From a virus: 37,932 nt of DNA. Every line of letters begins with the position of its first letter. Position 1 is the stretch's first letter. A program made the translations under genes and the position numbers. This document shows, in pieces, positions 22,457 through 28,558 of the stretch. The DNA lies in IMG/VR virus record IMGVR_UViG_3300007734_000659, positions 1 to 37,932 of that record; one strand, 5' to 3'. The notes beneath the pieces are model-generated. The model was not told the DNA's origin. It made no database searches and worked only from the letters and a program-made list of their open reading frames with translations.

Positions 22457-23204
22457 GATATTTTCCCTCCACGATTTTTGCAAAATTGCTTGGTTTCAGT
22501 ATCCATTCCAAGTCGGCAACAAATGCCCGACCGTCCTTGCCATTGACCCTGCCAGTCAAAAATCTGGATTTGCTGACAGATTGGAAAAACTGTCCCCACC
22601 AGTTAAGCACATCATTGGCATCAATGTCGTTTGCTTGCGCCAGCTCTGCCGCCACCTCCCGCCATCGTTGTCGCAGGTAACCAGCTCGAGTTTCGTTCCA
22701 AACTTCTACCCTACGCATTGTGGGCAGGTTTTGGTGATACAGCTCAATGACTGCCTTGTGATCACAGCCTGGTAACTTTTTTGGCGGCTCAAGTTCACCG
22801 TCAGGTGGACATATAGAGGGTTTTAATTGGTTATTGGTTATTGGTTCTTGGTTATTGGTTGGTTGAACGCCCGTTGAACCGCCGTTAGACCTGCGTTCAG
22901 CAGATGCTTTGCCAGCCCTAGACGCTTGTTCAATTTTTGCCTTGTAATGCTGGATTTCTTCAAGCACTCGATCACAAACCCAACCCTCACCATATCGGCT
23001 AAAAAACTCTGTTAGCACATCCCGAATGATGGCGGCATGATCACGCAAACGAATAATTCTTGCAATTTCGTTAGCATCCAGCGGCAATGGTTTTTCGTGG
23101 AGATAACACCAATCAAGCATTCGGCGGTAAGCCAAATCCTCAAGCGGGTCTAAATGATTTGTGTGACTTTGATAGTCACCAATATTAAACTGGTAGTAGT
23201 GCAT
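22443..23204 (-). CDS. DUF1376 replication-associated protein (YdaU-like)
   Basis: A 253-aa protein. Residues 1-100 are the DUF1376 domain: YYQFNIGDYQSHTNHLDPLE, DLAYRRMLDWCYLHEKPLP and FSRYGEGWVCDRVLEEIQHY. A linker of about 50 residues (PTNNQEPITNNQ) follows, then a C-terminal domain (AGYLRQRWREVAAELAQAND, FLTGRVNGKDGRAFVADLEW) like those of phage initiator proteins. DUF1376 proteins sit at the initiator position of many lambdoid phages. The linker DNA holds a 5 x 7-bp tandem array, a possible origin. GAGG precedes the start. It lies downstream of the Cro-like gene across a 95-base gap with no strong terminator. Confidence 0.8.
   Translation of the reverse strand: MHYYQFNIGDYQSHTNHLDPLEDLAYRRMLDWCYLHEKPLPLDANEIARIIRLRDHAAIIRDVLTEFFSRYGEGWVCDRVLEEIQHYKAKIEQASRAGKASAERRSNGGSTGVQPTNNQEPITNNQLKPSICPPDGELEPPKKLPGCDHKAVIELYHQNLPTMRRVEVWNETRAGYLRQRWREVAAELAQANDIDANDVLNWWGQFFQSVSKSRFLTGRVNGKDGRAFVADLEWILKPSNFAKIVEGKYHGNN
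22827..22861. repeat. Five tandem heptamers TTGGTTN (candidate iterons/origin)
   Basis: Five consecutive seven-base units, TTGGTTA, TTGGTTA, TTGGTTC, TTGGTTA and TTGGTTG, lie head to tail inside the DUF1376 gene and are preceded by an AT-rich TTTTAA. The seven-base period is not a multiple of three, so it is kept at the DNA level rather than by a peptide repeat. By analogy to lambda, whose origin iterons lie within gene O, this may be the replication origin. Confidence 0.6.
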
Positions 23205-23299
23205 ATAAACCTCACGTTGTCGGTCGCCGTTACAAAGAGACTGTGGCAGGGCGGTAACGAATCGCCTTTTCCCCCGCTAAGGGTAGCCAAGTCCACATT

Positions 23300-23458
23300 T
23301 TAATCTATTACAAACCACTGTGGTCGCAAATCTTTTAACTGCCGCAATCTTAGTTCTGGCACAGTCTTCCACTGGCAGACTGCCGCCCGATTGATGCCGA
23401 GAATCTTTGCAAGCTCAGCCTGTGAGCCTGCCAACTGAGTTAATTGCTGTTTGGTCAT
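23300..23458 (-). CDS. Cro-like helix-turn-helix repressor
   Basis: A 52-aa protein from ATG 23,458: MTKQQLTQLAGSQAELAKIL followed by GINRAAVCQWKTVPELRLRQL. The helix-turn-helix GSQAELAKILGINRAAVCQW and the ending LKDLRPQW match the Cro/YdaS group of phage repressors. A GTG at 23,494 would extend it by 12 residues. No Shine-Dalgarno precedes ATG 23,458; a TACAAT six bases upstream could give a leaderless transcript. It is divergent from the early operon and near a 15-bp palindrome. No CI partner is present. The 95 bases downstream (23,205-23,299) hold only weak hairpins. Confidence 0.8.
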   Translation of the reverse strand: MTKQQLTQLAGSQAELAKILGINRAAVCQWKTVPELRLRQLKDLRPQWFVID

Positions 23459-23496
23459 GCGCGTATTGTAAAGGTAGATTAACAATTTAGCCACAT

Positions 23497-23511
23497 TAGG
23501 GAAAGTCCCTA
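23497..23511. promoter_or_regulatory. Candidate Cro operator (15-bp palindrome)
   Basis: The sequence TAGGGAAAGTCCCTA is a perfect inverted repeat with six-base arms and a three-base centre, located in the divergent region between the Cro-like gene and the rightward promoter. A half-site TAGGG recurs at about 23,574, close to the first rightward gene. Its symmetry and place suit a dimeric Cro-type repressor. Confidence 0.55.
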
Positions 23512-23521
23512 GAAATAATGC

Positions 23522-23550
23522 TTGACTGTTTGTTTAGTTAGCTTAACAAT
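23522..23550 (+). promoter_or_regulatory. Candidate early rightward sigma70 promoter
   Basis: A -35 hexamer TTGACT (23,522-23,527; five of six matches) and a -10 AACAAT (23,545-23,550; four of six) are separated by 17 bases. Transcription would begin about 40 bases before the first gene at 23,596. It lies 11 bases from the palindrome, so repression by the Cro-like protein is plausible. Confidence 0.5.
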
Positions 23551-23595
23551 GCACCCATGCCCCAGCACAACGCATAGGGTCTTTTAGGAGTAAGT

Positions 23596-23826
23596 ATGAA
23601 ACATATTGCAACGCTTCCCGCCATAGACGCACGCATCATAATTGACCAAGGCTTAGAGCATTTGGTTATTGAACATGATGACTTAACCGCCCCCCTTGAT
23701 TGCTATTTTTGCCCAATTACTGGCAACTTGTGGCACGCCTATATCGGCACAACTGAGCTGTACAACGTACTGTCAAGCGCCGTTATTAATTCCCTTGAGC
23801 GTGGATTTGCACATTTTTGCGTATAA
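23596..23826 (+). CDS. Hypothetical early protein, 76 aa
   Basis: This is the first gene of the rightward operon, with TAGGAG seven bases before its ATG. The protein MKHIATLPAIDARIIIDQGL is acidic with a mixed alpha/beta appearance; the middle has CYFCPITGNLWHAYIGTTEL with two nearby Cys that could bind metal. No family is recognised. First-position genes in phage early operons are often anti-host or regulatory factors, but nothing in the sequence establishes this. It is followed after 9 nt by a 38-aa membrane peptide. Confidence 0.7.
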   Translation: MKHIATLPAIDARIIIDQGLEHLVIEHDDLTAPLDCYFCPITGNLWHAYIGTTELYNVLSSAVINSLERGFAHFCV

Positions 23827-23835
23827 GGAATAACT

Positions 23836-23952
23836 ATGTTTGACATTGAAAAATACACCAAACCAACCGATTGGGCGCAGATTGCCCTGTGGATTGTTTC
23901 AACCGCCGCCATTGTGGTGGTTTTGCTTGACCTTTTTGTTTGGAGACCCTAA
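23836..23952 (+). CDS. Small membrane protein, 38 aa
   Basis: A short gene with AAGGA six bases before its ATG. The peptide has a polar start MFDIEKYTKPTDW followed by one membrane segment, AQIALWIVSTAAIVVVLLDL, ending FVWRP. The topology is probably N-in or N-out with a very short tail. Its stop overlaps the ATG of the lipoprotein gene (TAATG), so the two are translated together and may act together at the inner membrane or periplasm. Function is unknown. A toxin or superinfection-blocking peptide are possibilities only. Confidence 0.65.
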   Translation: MFDIEKYTKPTDWAQIALWIVSTAAIVVVLLDLFVWRP

Positions 23953-24185
23953 TGCGATATTTACTTTTGCTTTTACTGGCAGCTTGCGCCAGCGACCCTG
24001 AGACTGAACAAAAACTTATCATGGACAAAAACATTCAGCCAATGGGCAGAAATGAAGTCATAGACGCAATCAAGCAGTGCGAAAAGAATGGCCTCAGAGC
24101 CATAACAATTTACGGTAAACGCAAGATCAATGGTTACACCGCCGAAACACTGGTGGACGTAACCTGTGGCCCAAAATTTTATTAA
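23952..24185 (+). CDS. Small early lipoprotein, 77 aa
   Basis: Starting at ATG 23,952, the protein has a lipoprotein signal: MRYLLLLLLAACASDPETEQ with a lipobox LAAC and Cys12 as the acylation site. The mature part is charged, EVIDAIKQCEKNGLRAITIY followed by ETLVDVTCGPK, with two further Cys that could form a disulfide. An upstream in-frame ATG would remove the n-region character. Exported phage lipoproteins are usually superinfection-exclusion proteins or outer-membrane spanins; since this one is in the early operon, far from the lysis genes, exclusion is favoured, but unproven. Confidence 0.7.
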   Translation: MRYLLLLLLAACASDPETEQKLIMDKNIQPMGRNEVIDAIKQCEKNGLRAITIYGKRKINGYTAETLVDVTCGPKFY

Positions 24186-24194
24186 GGAAACAAC

Positions 24195-24785
24195 ATGAAA
24201 AAAATTGCAACAGCTTTGGTCAAAGCACAAAAAGCCTTTGGCCCAGCCCTTAAATCTTCCACCAACCCGCATTTTAAGTCACGCTACGCTGACCTGGCTG
24301 ATTGCGTTGAGGCTGTCATAGACGCTTTGAACGACAACGGCATAGCCTTGGTGCAGAAATCTTATGACTGCGTAGATGGCATCATGATTGAAACCGTGTT
24401 TGTGCATGAATCTGGCGAAATGCTTGAAACTGGCATTCTTAGATTTCCCATCATGAAAAACGATCCCCAAGGCGCAATGGCTTGTTTGACTTATGCTCGC
24501 CGAGGGTCGCTAATGGCTGCTTGCGGTATTGCTCCAGAAGATGACGATGGCAACCACGCCAGCCGCAAGACCGAGATCAAGTCCACGGTCAACGAAAACC
24601 AAATTCTTGACCTGTTGGCGGCAATGGACGAGGTCACCACGCTCAAAGAGCTGCAAGATGCCTATAAACAGGCGTACAAGGCCACAAACGGCGAACAGGC
24701 ATGGCAGGCTAAGGTCATTGCCAAAAAAGACGTTAAAAAGGCGCAGTTGGAAGCCGCATTGTCTGAACAACTGAAAGGTAAATAA
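24195..24785 (+). CDS. erf: ERF-family single-strand annealing protein
   Basis: A 196-aa protein of the ERF superfamily, which anneals complementary single strands in phage recombination and genome circularisation. It has the N-terminal KIATALVKAQKAFGPALKSS and FKSRYADLADCVEAV, the core QGAMACLTYARRGSLMAACG and the family ending APEDDDGN; a variable helical C-terminus (WQAKVIAKKDVKKAQLEAAL) follows. AAGGA precedes its start. It overlaps the YqaJ nuclease by one base, the usual annealase/exonuclease pair. Confidence 0.9.
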   Translation: MKKIATALVKAQKAFGPALKSSTNPHFKSRYADLADCVEAVIDALNDNGIALVQKSYDCVDGIMIETVFVHESGEMLETGILRFPIMKNDPQGAMACLTYARRGSLMAACGIAPEDDDGNHASRKTEIKSTVNENQILDLLAAMDEVTTLKELQDAYKQAYKATNGEQAWQAKVIAKKDVKKAQLEAALSEQLKGK

Positions 24786-25390
24786 TGGAACAACGTACAG
24801 AAGAATGGTTTGCCGCCAGGTGCGGTAAGGTCACCGCCAGCCGTGTGGCAGACATCATCGCCAAGACTAAAACAGGTTACAGCGCCAGCAGGGATAACTA
24901 TCTTGCTCAACTGGTCTGTGAGCGCATGACCGGCAAGCCTGCTGAGTCCTACAGCAACTCAGCCATGCAGTGGGGTACAGACACCGAGCCGTTTGCTCGA
25001 GCTGCTTACGAGGCCAGAATGGATTTGCTGGTGACCGAGGTGGGGTTTATTGACCATCCTTGGATTGTCATGTCTGGCGCGTCCCCAGACGGTTTGGCTA
25101 ATGAGGGAATGGTCGAAATCAAGGCGCCCAACACAGCCACGCATCTTCAAACTTTGTTAGACCGCAAAGTACCTGAGAAATACATTACTCAGATGATGTG
25201 GCAAATGGCCTGTGCCGACCGCCCTTGGTGCGACTTTGTGTCATTCGATCCTCGTCTTCCAGAAAGACATCAGCTATTCATCAAACGCATTAACTATGAC
25301 CCCGAAATGGTTAATTTGCTTGAGAATTCAGTTATCCAATTCTTGGGTGACGTAGACCTAAAAATCCAACAACTTGAAAGCCTCCCATGA
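24785..25390 (+). CDS. YqaJ-type recombination exonuclease (lambda Exo-like)
   Basis: A 201-aa alkaline-exonuclease-like protein. It begins MEQRTEEWFAARCGKVTASR, the standard YqaJ N-terminus, and carries the PD-(D/E)xK catalytic set MSGASPDGLANEGMVEIKAP with D, E and K in place, and ITQMMWQMACADRPWCDFVS with the conserved Gln. It should resect double-strand ends 5' to 3' to feed ERF. It is joined to ERF and to the SSB candidate by one- and four-base overlaps. The length is normal for the family. Confidence 0.92.
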   Translation: MEQRTEEWFAARCGKVTASRVADIIAKTKTGYSASRDNYLAQLVCERMTGKPAESYSNSAMQWGTDTEPFARAAYEARMDLLVTEVGFIDHPWIVMSGASPDGLANEGMVEIKAPNTATHLQTLLDRKVPEKYITQMMWQMACADRPWCDFVSFDPRLPERHQLFIKRINYDPEMVNLLENSVIQFLGDVDLKIQQLESLP

Positions 25391-25614
25391 AGAAAATTAA
25401 AAACATCGTAGTCGTTACTGGCACATATACCAACCGCGAGGGCGTAGAAAAGAAACGCTACCAGACCATTGGCAGTTTGTTTGAAGATGGCGAAAATTTT
25501 AAAATTAAATTAGACACCATACCTTTGGCAGATGGTGGCTGGACAGGATGGGCAAATTGCTATGACTTGGAGGAAAAGACAAATACAGGGGCTAGAGATG
25601 ACATCCCTTTTTAA
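25387..25614 (+). CDS. Small SSB-like protein with acidic DIPF tip
   Basis: A 75-aa protein, MKKIKNIVVVTGTYTNREGV then EKKRYQTIGSLFEDGENFKI, of beta-rich OB-like pattern and ending GARDDIPF. The DDIPF tip is that of bacterial single-stranded DNA-binding proteins, which use it to dock partners. The protein is less than half the size of a classical SSB, so the OB fold would be minimal. Its position directly after ERF and the exonuclease supports a role in recombination. The next gene begins inside its last codons. Binding to ssDNA is inferred. Confidence 0.65.
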   Translation: MKKIKNIVVVTGTYTNREGVEKKRYQTIGSLFEDGENFKIKLDTIPLADGGWTGWANCYDLEEKTNTGARDDIPF

Positions 25615-25900
25615 ACGCGCACGGTCACTTGACCCAGTAACTAGCCACGCCGCTGCCGAACAATTTAAATCTGGTGATTTGCACTTTAAATTGATTGCAC
25701 ATTGTCTTGAACGGTTTGGCCCATTGGGTAAAGACGGCATTTCTTATGTGATTGGGTTGGATAGCAATCAGGTAGCCAGGCGGTTGCCTGAGATGGCAAG
25801 GCTTGGCATGGTGGAGTTAACTGGTCACACTATCAAATCAAAGTCTGGCAGGGCAGAGCGTGAATGGCAATTTACGCCTGTTCAGCGGGAGTTAATATGA
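25598..25900 (+). CDS. Winged-helix DNA-binding-like protein, 100 aa
   Basis: The start is ATG 25,598, overlapping the SSB-like gene by 17 nt; an AGGGG lies about eight bases upstream. The protein MTSLFKRARSLDPVTSHAAA continues with LIAHCLERFGPLGKDGISYV, GLDSNQVARRLPEMARLGMV and ELTGHTIKSKSGRAEREWQF. The helix-turn-helix plus wing pattern is like MarR/MgrR-type phage proteins whose N-terminus reads DPVTSHAAA. It may regulate the early operon or act as a DNA-binding accessory. It ends with an ATGA overlap. Confidence 0.7.
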   Translation: MTSLFKRARSLDPVTSHAAAEQFKSGDLHFKLIAHCLERFGPLGKDGISYVIGLDSNQVARRLPEMARLGMVELTGHTIKSKSGRAEREWQFTPVQRELI

Positions 25901-26109
25901 CACAAGATGAAATCATTGAGATGGCAAGACAGGCTGGTTTCAAAATGGAAAACTCAGCCGCAATTCAAGCCGCAGAAATCTTTGCCAACCTTGTAGCCGC
26001 CAAAGAACGTGAAGCCTGTGCAAAGTTGTGTGACTCGTTTCAAGCCCGTGATGTGGGTATGCAACCAGCCGAATGCGCTGGCGCAATCAGAGCAAGGGGA
26101 CAAGAATGA
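25897..26109 (+). CDS. Small early protein, 70 aa
   Basis: The start at ATG 25,897 overlaps the previous stop by four bases, with GGGAG about six bases before it. The sequence MTQDEIIEMARQAGFKMENS then FANLVAAKEREACAKLCDSF and a C-terminal AGAIRARGQE is a very common small phage protein in metagenomic and cultured phages of proteobacteria; its function is unknown. It is helical with a Cys pair (CAKLC). It is coupled to the next gene by another ATGA. Confidence 0.75.
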   Translation: MTQDEIIEMARQAGFKMENSAAIQAAEIFANLVAAKEREACAKLCDSFQARDVGMQPAECAGAIRARGQE

Positions 26110-26270
26110 CACCAGAGTACATATTTACTGGAACACCTAAGCCTGTTGGACGCTGGATTCTGTATCCGCAAACAACACCATATATAACTTTTGCGGTTTA
26201 CCACAAGCCTACTGACGAACAGATAGAAAATACAGAACAGTTACTTGGCTGGAAATGGGAGGACACATGA
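26106..26270 (+). CDS. Small early protein, 54 aa
   Basis: Function is not recognised. It starts at ATG 26,106, overlapping the previous stop (ATGA), and reads MTPEYIFTGTPKPVGRWILY then YITFAVYHKPTDEQIENTEQ, ending GWKWEDT. Aromatic-rich short strands followed by one helix suggest a compact fold. The next ATG lies within its end, as in the rest of this chain of overlapping small genes. It may be a modulator of host metabolism, but nothing specific is visible. Confidence 0.6.
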   Translation: MTPEYIFTGTPKPVGRWILYPQTTPYITFAVYHKPTDEQIENTEQLLGWKWEDT

Positions 26271-26632
26271 CACAAGAAGCATTGAAGTTGGCACTTGCGG
26301 CGTTTTACCAGATATTTGAATCAACTCCCCCTTATAGAGATGATGGGACTTGCGTCATCAACGATAAATCTGTGGAGTTAAGTAACAAGGCTATTGCCGC
26401 CATCAAAGAAGCCTTGGCACAAGAGCAAGAGCTTGTGGCAGATGACTTTTTTAGGATGATTGCAGATAAAAACCCAAAGCCTTTTCCATTACCACAGCGC
26501 ACATGGGTAGGGCTGACGGATGATGAAATTGCACAAACTATTGAATCAATCAATATGCTCCACGGAGATTATGCAACTGAAGTTGCTTATGCCATTGAAG
26601 CCAAACTCAAGGATAAAAATTGCGTTGGCTAA
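26267..26632 (+). CDS. Small early protein, 121 aa
   Basis: The start at ATG 26,267 follows GGGAGG by five bases. The first half is MTQEALKLALAAFYQIFEST and KAIAAIKEALAQEQE, a helical pattern common in phage early proteins; the second half is LPQRTWVGLTDDEIAQTIES, with WVGLTDDEI typical of C-terminal tags of such proteins in aquatic phages. Function is unknown. It has the strongest ribosome site of the small genes. The gene after it starts 11 bases after its stop, or overlaps it if a TTG start is used. Confidence 0.7.
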   Translation: MTQEALKLALAAFYQIFESTPPYRDDGTCVINDKSVELSNKAIAAIKEALAQEQELVADDFFRMIADKNPKPFPLPQRTWVGLTDDEIAQTIESINMLHGDYATEVAYAIEAKLKDKNCVG

Positions 26633-26643
26633 TTCTTTTGTCA

Positions 26644-26784
26644 ATGGCGGTGAGCTGGCATCCACAACCGCCGACCGTTGCCGAGTTGATGTATAAAGCT
26701 AAACAAAAGTCTGTCAGCAAGGTCTGCAACAAACCCCGCAAGACCAGAGCCGTTAAGGAGCTATGTAAACGATGGGAGAAATAA
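26644..26784 (+). CDS. Small basic protein, 46 aa
   Basis: The gene is given from ATG 26,644, MAVSWHPQPPTVAELMYKAK followed by a Lys/Arg-rich end KPRKTRAVKELCKRWEK. A TTG at 26,620 with GGAT just before it would add eight hydrophobic residues (MRWLILLS) and couple the gene to the previous stop; which is used cannot be decided. The basic C-terminus suits nucleic-acid or ribosome binding. The following membrane peptide begins in its last codons, in a different frame. Confidence 0.5.
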   Translation: MAVSWHPQPPTVAELMYKAKQKSVSKVCNKPRKTRAVKELCKRWEK

Positions 26785-26867
26785 TTATCACCATTTTGGT
26801 CATGGCGGTCGGCGCACTTATTGGCATTGGCGGGGTTGTTTTGCTGCTTTACATTTTTGCAGATTAA
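26772..26867 (+). CDS. Single-span membrane peptide, 31 aa
   Basis: A short gene with AAGGAG eleven bases before its ATG. The peptide MGEIIITILVMAVGALIGIG then GVVLLLYIFAD is almost entirely one membrane helix with acidic ends. It is the last gene of the rightward operon and its stop overlaps the stop of the endolysin gene on the other strand by four bases. It may be an inhibitor of lysis or a stress peptide, but the function cannot be read from the sequence. No terminator follows. Confidence 0.5.
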   Translation: MGEIIITILVMAVGALIGIGGVVLLLYIFAD

Positions 26868-27202
26868 ACATTACGCTCAAAGTGAGGGCAATCCACCAAA
26901 GACACGAATGACCCGCCCCATCGATTTTTAGGATGCAGGCTTTCCCAATAAGCACCAATTGGCTCTAAAACATCTTTATCCCAAATAATCTTTCCATCCT
27001 TAAAGAAGTTCAGATCAATGGCGCAGCGTTTGAGGTGGATGGAGTTCATGGTCTTGGAACGACCTGTTTTGACGTAGATGGCCTGCTGTTCGGGTGTGCG
27101 GGATAGTTCCCCACCGGTGACCATGAAACCTTGCTCAGTGGCGTACTGGATCAGTTTGCAGGCATCCAACAGGAATGCGGCTTGTTCGGTGCTTAAGCTC
27201 AT
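26864..27202 (-). CDS. Endolysin, M15-family peptidase
   Basis: A 112-aa M15 zinc peptidase of the L-alanyl-D-glutamate / D,D-carboxypeptidase kind. It has GGELSRTPEQQAIYVKTGRS, the metal site SIHLKRCAIDLNFF (H56, D63) and the terminal DCPHFE with Glu109 base candidate and H107 ligand. All zinc ligands are present. There is no signal peptide or SAR, so export requires the holin gene directly upstream (27,199-27,708; four-base overlap). It is the final gene of the late series and converges on the early operon. Confidence 0.88.
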   Translation of the reverse strand: MSLSTEQAAFLLDACKLIQYATEQGFMVTGGELSRTPEQQAIYVKTGRSKTMNSIHLKRCAIDLNFFKDGKIIWDKDVLEPIGAYWESLHPKNRWGGSFVSLVDCPHFERNV

Positions 27203-27708
27203 TTTTTCCTCATTTCTGCCAGTTTCTCAACCGTGCGACCGCCAAAGTAAGCGCCCATGATCAGCATTCCCCAGTTGCCCAGCAAGGTAACGTAGGATTC
27301 ATTTGCGTTTAGACCGTAGGCTGACATCATGGCAAACAAGAAATAGCCCAGAAAGATGGCTATGAGGCTCATAGGGCGTATGTTTTTGGACAGCCAAGAG
27401 TCAGATGCCATATCCGCTTCCCATCGGTCTGTGATGTTGTCTGCATCGTTTTGGGCGGCTTTTGCCAGCAGGTCAAGTTCAGCTAGTTCCATTTTGGCTT
27501 TTTCAATGCCCAGCTCAAGTAGCCTTTCCTCATGATCAAATTGAAGCTGGCGCAGCTTGGCGACATCTTCTGGGGTCGGTGCGTCAGGAATTTTCACGCC
27601 TAGCGTCTTTTCGACTACGTCCTTGCCCTTGGCTTGGATGGCGCTGGAAAGCAGCCCCAGACCGTTTTGGGCAAGTGTGCCGAGCAATGATGCAACAAGA
27701 GGTAGCAT
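27199..27708 (-). CDS. Holin, three-TM (GTA_holin_3TM-like)
   Basis: A 169-aa membrane protein. There is a hydrophobic N-terminus MLPLVASLLGTLAQNGLGLL (1-20), a soluble helical middle (EERLLELGIEKAKMELAELD), then the family motif SKNIRPMSLIAIFLGYFLF (108-125) and another span GNWGMLIMGAYFGG (144-157). The N-terminus, NIRP motif and paired spans are those of the GTA-type 3TM holins. It overlaps the M15 endolysin and starts one base into the preceding coiled-coil peptide gene, completing a lysis cassette. Confidence 0.8.
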   Translation of the reverse strand: MLPLVASLLGTLAQNGLGLLSSAIQAKGKDVVEKTLGVKIPDAPTPEDVAKLRQLQFDHEERLLELGIEKAKMELAELDLLAKAAQNDADNITDRWEADMASDSWLSKNIRPMSLIAIFLGYFLFAMMSAYGLNANESYVTLLGNWGMLIMGAYFGGRTVEKLAEMRKK

Positions 27709-27860
27709 TATTTTTCCTTTTCAAGTTTCTGTCTGAGCTTTTCGATTTTTTCAATCTGCGTCTTGACTTCTTGTTTGGCGGTCAGAATGTCTAGGTACAA
27801 CATTCCAAGCAGCGGCAACATTAGCGCAACCAGCACCAGCGCCGCTATCCATCCAATCAT
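27708..27860 (-). CDS. Small membrane coiled-coil protein, possible inner-membrane spanin-like
   Basis: The start is ATG 27,860, because it forms an ATGA overlap with the upstream stop and follows GGGGGAAG; a start 40 codons earlier would lie inside the upstream gene. The 50-aa product has a membrane helix MIGWIAALVLVALMLPLLGM and a charged coiled coil KQEVKTQIEKIEKLRQKLEK. This resembles a miniature i-spanin, but there is no partner o-spanin here. It could also tune the holin. It is followed by the holin gene with a one-base overlap. Confidence 0.6.
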   Translation of the reverse strand: MIGWIAALVLVALMLPLLGMLYLDILTAKQEVKTQIEKIEKLRQKLEKEK

Positions 27861-28558
27861 GTCTTCCCCCACCGATTCAGGAGCAGAAGCCACGCCCAGA
27901 GGTACAGGAGGAATATAGTAGTCGCTATCAGGTACGCGGACTTTGCTTGGAAGCTTCTTTGCTTTTCCCGCCGTTGCCATAGCTTGTACCTCTGCTGCGC
28001 TTCCTGTTTCAGCCTTGCCTGTTCCTGCTCCTGACCAATGATCTCCCGCATCTCAAACACTTTGCTGTACAACGCGCCCATCTCAGGCGGGGATTGGTAC
28101 ACCATCGTTTCCCTGATCGTCACTTCCAGTTCTGCCATCTGTTGCTGGGCCATGATTCTTTTCAAGGCTGCCTCCATCAGGTTGGTGCTGGGGTCATAGA
28201 CGCTTTTGGACTTTTCTTCTTCTTCCCGAATGTGAGCAGCAAGCTGCGCCTGCAATTTGAAAAACGCTGTCAGTTGCCCAACAATGTCTGCCATGACTTG
28301 GGTTTCGTCAACGGCAACGTAGACCTTTTTCGCCACAGGCTGAGGCGATTTTCCCTGTGGGACAGGTGCAACATTTGCACCAAACATTTCTGCCAACTTT
28401 GCCCAGAAACCCCTAACCTCTTTTGCGATTCCAATGACTTCGTTAACAGTGCTTTTGACTTCCATAAAGGAAGTCTTAGCTTGCTTGTACAGACTGCATC
28501 CCTGCTTAATAGCAGCGACACAAGCATTGGCGGCAAAGAGGATGCTAATCGGGTCAAT
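27857..28558 (-). CDS. Lysis-region protein with probable ATT start, 233 aa
   Basis: The frame between the previous stop (28,559-28,561) and ATG 28,465 has 31 codons of convincing protein, beginning (I)DPISILFAANACVAAIKQGC, but no ATG, GTG or TTG. ATT at 28,558 follows GGGG by six bases and lies at the point where proteins of this phage family begin (M-I-D-P-[IV]-S). The middle is Gln/Glu-rich helix (EEEEKSKSVYDPSTNLMEAA) and the end is a membrane span SAYLIATTIFLLYLWAWLLL. Function is unknown; it lies two genes before the holin. Alternatively it could be a 202-aa protein or a read-through fusion. Confidence 0.6.
   Translation of the reverse strand: MDPISILFAANACVAAIKQGCSLYKQAKTSFMEVKSTVNEVIGIAKEVRGFWAKLAEMFGANVAPVPQGKSPQPVAKKVYVAVDETQVMADIVGQLTAFFKLQAQLAAHIREEEEKSKSVYDPSTNLMEAALKRIMAQQQMAELEVTIRETMVYQSPPEMGALYSKVFEMREIIGQEQEQARLKQEAQQRYKLWQRREKQRSFQAKSAYLIATTIFLLYLWAWLLLLNRWGKT

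Noticed and set aside
22827-22861. CRISPR-like array
   Set aside because: The units are seven bases, contiguous and without spacers, and no cas gene is present.
23205-23299. Possible terminator or origin between cro and the DUF1376 gene
   Set aside because: Only short four- to six-base stems are visible and no T-run follows any of them on the transcribed strand.
27861-27980. Forty-codon N-terminal extension of the 50-aa membrane coiled-coil protein
   Set aside because: It would overlap the upstream gene by more than 120 nt, whereas ATG 27,860 gives the ATGA coupling and Shine-Dalgarno used throughout this genome.
28270-28557. Open frame of 95 codons starting at TTG 28,557 in the gap before the 202-codon frame
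   Set aside because: Its product is Leu/Ser-rich without regular structure and lies almost wholly inside the better-supported protein in another frame, which continues unbroken to the ATT at 28,558.
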